Part shown: positions 6,703 through 7,709 of the stretch, piece by piece
Position numbering within the stretch: position 1 is the first letter of the stretch
Layout: each line of letters opens with the position of its first letter
The notes under the pieces: generated by a model
What the model saw: the letters and a program-made list of their open reading frames with translations, nothing else
The model's database searches: none
Told to the model about the DNA's origin: nothing
Source of the DNA: Planctomycetes bacterium RIFOXYC2_FULL_41_27
Lineage (GTDB): Bacteria; Planctomycetota; Brocadiia; Brocadiales; Brocadiaceae
Assembly: GCA_001828645.1 (NCBI GenBank)
Contig: MHZD01000109.1
Coordinates: 1,499-9,207, forward strand
Reading direction: 5' to 3'
DNA: 7,709 nt
Program-made: the position numbers and the translations under genes

Positions 6703-6806
6703 AAAAGCGTCTTGTGATATTAAAAGAGGAACTCCAATAAGTTTGGAGTTTATAGATTGAACACATAACAAATAATGAGGCTAAGAGACAGCAGTCAATA
6801 ATAAAA
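6703..6806 (+). promoter_or_regulatory. Leader region of the nucleotidyltransferase module, with an 8-bp palindrome
   Basis: The AT-rich gap before the two-gene module contains the perfect inverted repeat AACTCCAA (6730-6737) / TTGGAGTT (6743-6750) with a 5-nt spacer. It is not followed by a T-run, so it is a weak terminator candidate. It could be an operator for autoregulation of the pair, as is common for toxin-antitoxin operons. I could not find a convincing -35/-10 pair. A GAG-rich stretch (GAGGCTAAGAGAC, 6778-6790) lies too far from ATG 6807 to be a good ribosome site. Confidence 0.35.
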
Positions 6807-7061
6807 ATGGCAAAGACATCTGACTTAGAACATATACTTAAAAAGAGATATTTATTCTGGGATGTATTCACTGACAGGTTAAGCAAGGAAACCAACTGGT
6901 TTTTTATAATTGAAAGAGTCCTTGAATATGGCGATATTGAAGACTGGTCGTGGCTGAAGAAAAATTTTACCAGCGGACAGATCGCAGCAGTAGGCAGTAA
7001 GAGCAGAATATTAAACCCTAAAACAAAGGCTTTTTTAAAAGTGATGGGTTATGTATCCTGA
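6807..7061 (+). CDS. DUF6922-type small protein, putative antitoxin partner
   Basis: A complete 84-residue protein. Residues 15-20 (YLFWDV) and 32-47 (FFIIERVLEYGDIEDW) match the pattern I know from DUF6922 proteins: a FWDV segment, then F-I-I-E-R-V-L-E-x-G-D-x-E-D-W. The C-terminal part (SRILNPKTKAFLKVM) fits the family's usual S-R-x-L-x-x-K-T-x-x-F ending. No transmembrane segment or signal is present. The fold and biochemistry are not established as far as I know. The stop overlaps the start of the downstream nucleotidyltransferase by 11 nt, so the two are translationally coupled. Small DUF6922 genes often precede AbiEii-like genes, which suggests the antitoxin or regulator role by position only. 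ATG 6807 is the first in-frame start after a TGA at 6777. Confidence 0.8.
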   Translation: MAKTSDLEHILKKRYLFWDVFTDRLSKETNWFFIIERVLEYGDIEDWSWLKKNFTSGQIAAVGSKSRILNPKTKAFLKVMGYVS

Positions 7062-7698
7062 CATACTTGAACCGGAGGCATTAGAACTCACAGAAAAACT
7101 TGATTTTCTAAAGAGATTTGATTTCTATCTCGTAGGCGGCACTGGATTGGCATTACAATGGGCTCACAGAAAATCTGTTGACTTTGATTTTTTTACATCA
7201 AAAGAATTTACTCCAGAAGTTTTATCTTCAACAATTCGCGAACAGGGGATTGTTTTTGTAGAAAGATCAAAAACTATTGGTACATTACATTGCCTTTTAA
7301 ACGGGATAAAGACATCCTTCCTCTTTTATAACGAACCGCTTCTATACAAAACCGTAGATTTCAACGCCTTGAAGATTGCTGACTGGAGGGATATAGTAGT
7401 TGAAAAATTAAGGACTATTTCAGATAGGGGGTTAAAAAAGGATTTTTATGACTTTTATATTGGCATCAACAAACTCGGTATAGAATCGGTAGTTGACCTT
7501 GTGTATCGCAAGTTTGGAGACAGTATAAATTATCTTCCACTTGTAAGAGGCTTGATATACTTTGAAGATGCCGAAAGAAGCAAAGAGGAATTGATATTCC
7601 TTCAAGACGTCGGGACATGGGATATGGTCAAGGATTATTTTATAGGTCATATCAAAGATTTTGAAAAGGCATTCTTGCAGAGAAAAGGTTTGAAATAA
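7051..7698 (+). CDS. AbiEii/AbiGii-type nucleotidyltransferase, putative toxin
   Basis: A complete 215-residue protein of the nucleotidyltransferase AbiEii/AbiGii toxin family (DNA polymerase beta-like fold). The N-terminal catalytic block FYLVGGTGLALQWAHRKS runs over residues 25-42, with the Gly-Gly-Thr loop at 29-31, and is followed by VDFDFFTS (43-50) with the metal-ligand candidates D44 and D46. A second conserved block, DRGLKKDFYDFY, is at 125-136. Characterised relatives (AbiEii, MenT) add nucleotides to tRNA or other acceptors and stop translation, and are neutralised by a cognate antitoxin. The substrate here is unknown. It is shorter than lactococcal AbiEii (about 300 residues) and belongs to the compact branch. 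The usual AbiEi HTH antitoxin is absent; the upstream overlapping gene is DUF6922-like instead. All recognised catalytic residues are intact, so it is probably active. It ends 11 bases before the window edge. Confidence 0.88.
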   Translation: MYPDILEPEALELTEKLDFLKRFDFYLVGGTGLALQWAHRKSVDFDFFTSKEFTPEVLSSTIREQGIVFVERSKTIGTLHCLLNGIKTSFLFYNEPLLYKTVDFNALKIADWRDIVVEKLRTISDRGLKKDFYDFYIGINKLGIESVVDLVYRKFGDSINYLPLVRGLIYFEDAERSKEELIFLQDVGTWDMVKDYFIGHIKDFEKAFLQRKGLK

Positions 7699-7709
7699 AG
7701 ATATATTTC

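Noticed and set aside
6776..6802. Eight-codon ORF starting at ATG 6776 upstream of the DUF6922 gene, as a possible leader peptide
   Set aside because: Too short and without a ribosome site or attenuator-like codon run; chance is the simpler explanation.

Overview
The window is a bacterial chromosomal segment of moderate to low GC content with six complete protein genes and one gene cut by the left edge, followed by a two-gene toxin-antitoxin-like module. No rRNA, tRNA or CRISPR is visible. The best clue to the host is the phosphohexomutase. It carries an N-terminal four-cysteine extension (CPGESY...C...CNVC) that I remember from planctomycete homologues. With the moderate GC and the compact dispersed palindromes, this suggests a planctomycete, perhaps of the anammox (Brocadiales) type. 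That is an inference from memory, not proof.

Layout. Positions 1-930 (minus): the N-terminal 310 residues of a GltD-like, FAD- and Fe-S-containing NAD(P)H oxidoreductase. Positions 961-1031: a hairpin-forming inverted repeat whose arms are both built of 7-nt units. Positions 1033-1446 (minus): a YjbQ-family protein with a good sigma70-type promoter upstream. Positions 1620-3236 (minus): L-aspartate oxidase NadB, starting at GTG. Positions 3237-3387: a divergent promoter region. Positions 3388-4344 (plus): UDP-glucuronate decarboxylase (UXS). Positions 4333-4420: a roughly 90-bp palindromic, MITE/REP-like element that contains the UXS stop codon and ends 2 bases before a possible start of the next gene. 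Positions 4462-5037 (plus; alternative start 4423): an iron-sulfur flavoprotein (Isf/FMN-reductase type). Positions 5064-6575 (plus): phosphomannomutase/phosphoglucomutase. Positions 6577-6702: a remnant of a small hypothetical-protein gene. Positions 6807-7061 and 7051-7698 (plus, overlapping): a DUF6922-type small protein and an AbiEii-type nucleotidyltransferase.

How the genes fit together. NadB makes iminoaspartate for de novo NAD synthesis. It is the third of three minus-strand genes, but the intergenic gaps and a separate yjbQ promoter suggest these three are not one operon. On the plus strand, the hexomutase (Man-6-P/Man-1-P or Glc-6-P/Glc-1-P) and UXS (UDP-GlcA to UDP-xylose) both serve sugar-nucleotide supply for surface polysaccharide, with a redox flavoprotein between them. 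The right end looks like an accessory region: a decayed gene fragment next to an intact nucleotidyltransferase pair, in more AT-rich DNA. The most unusual items are the DUF6922/AbiEii pair, the palindromic element lying across a gene junction, and the cysteine-rich extension of the mutase.
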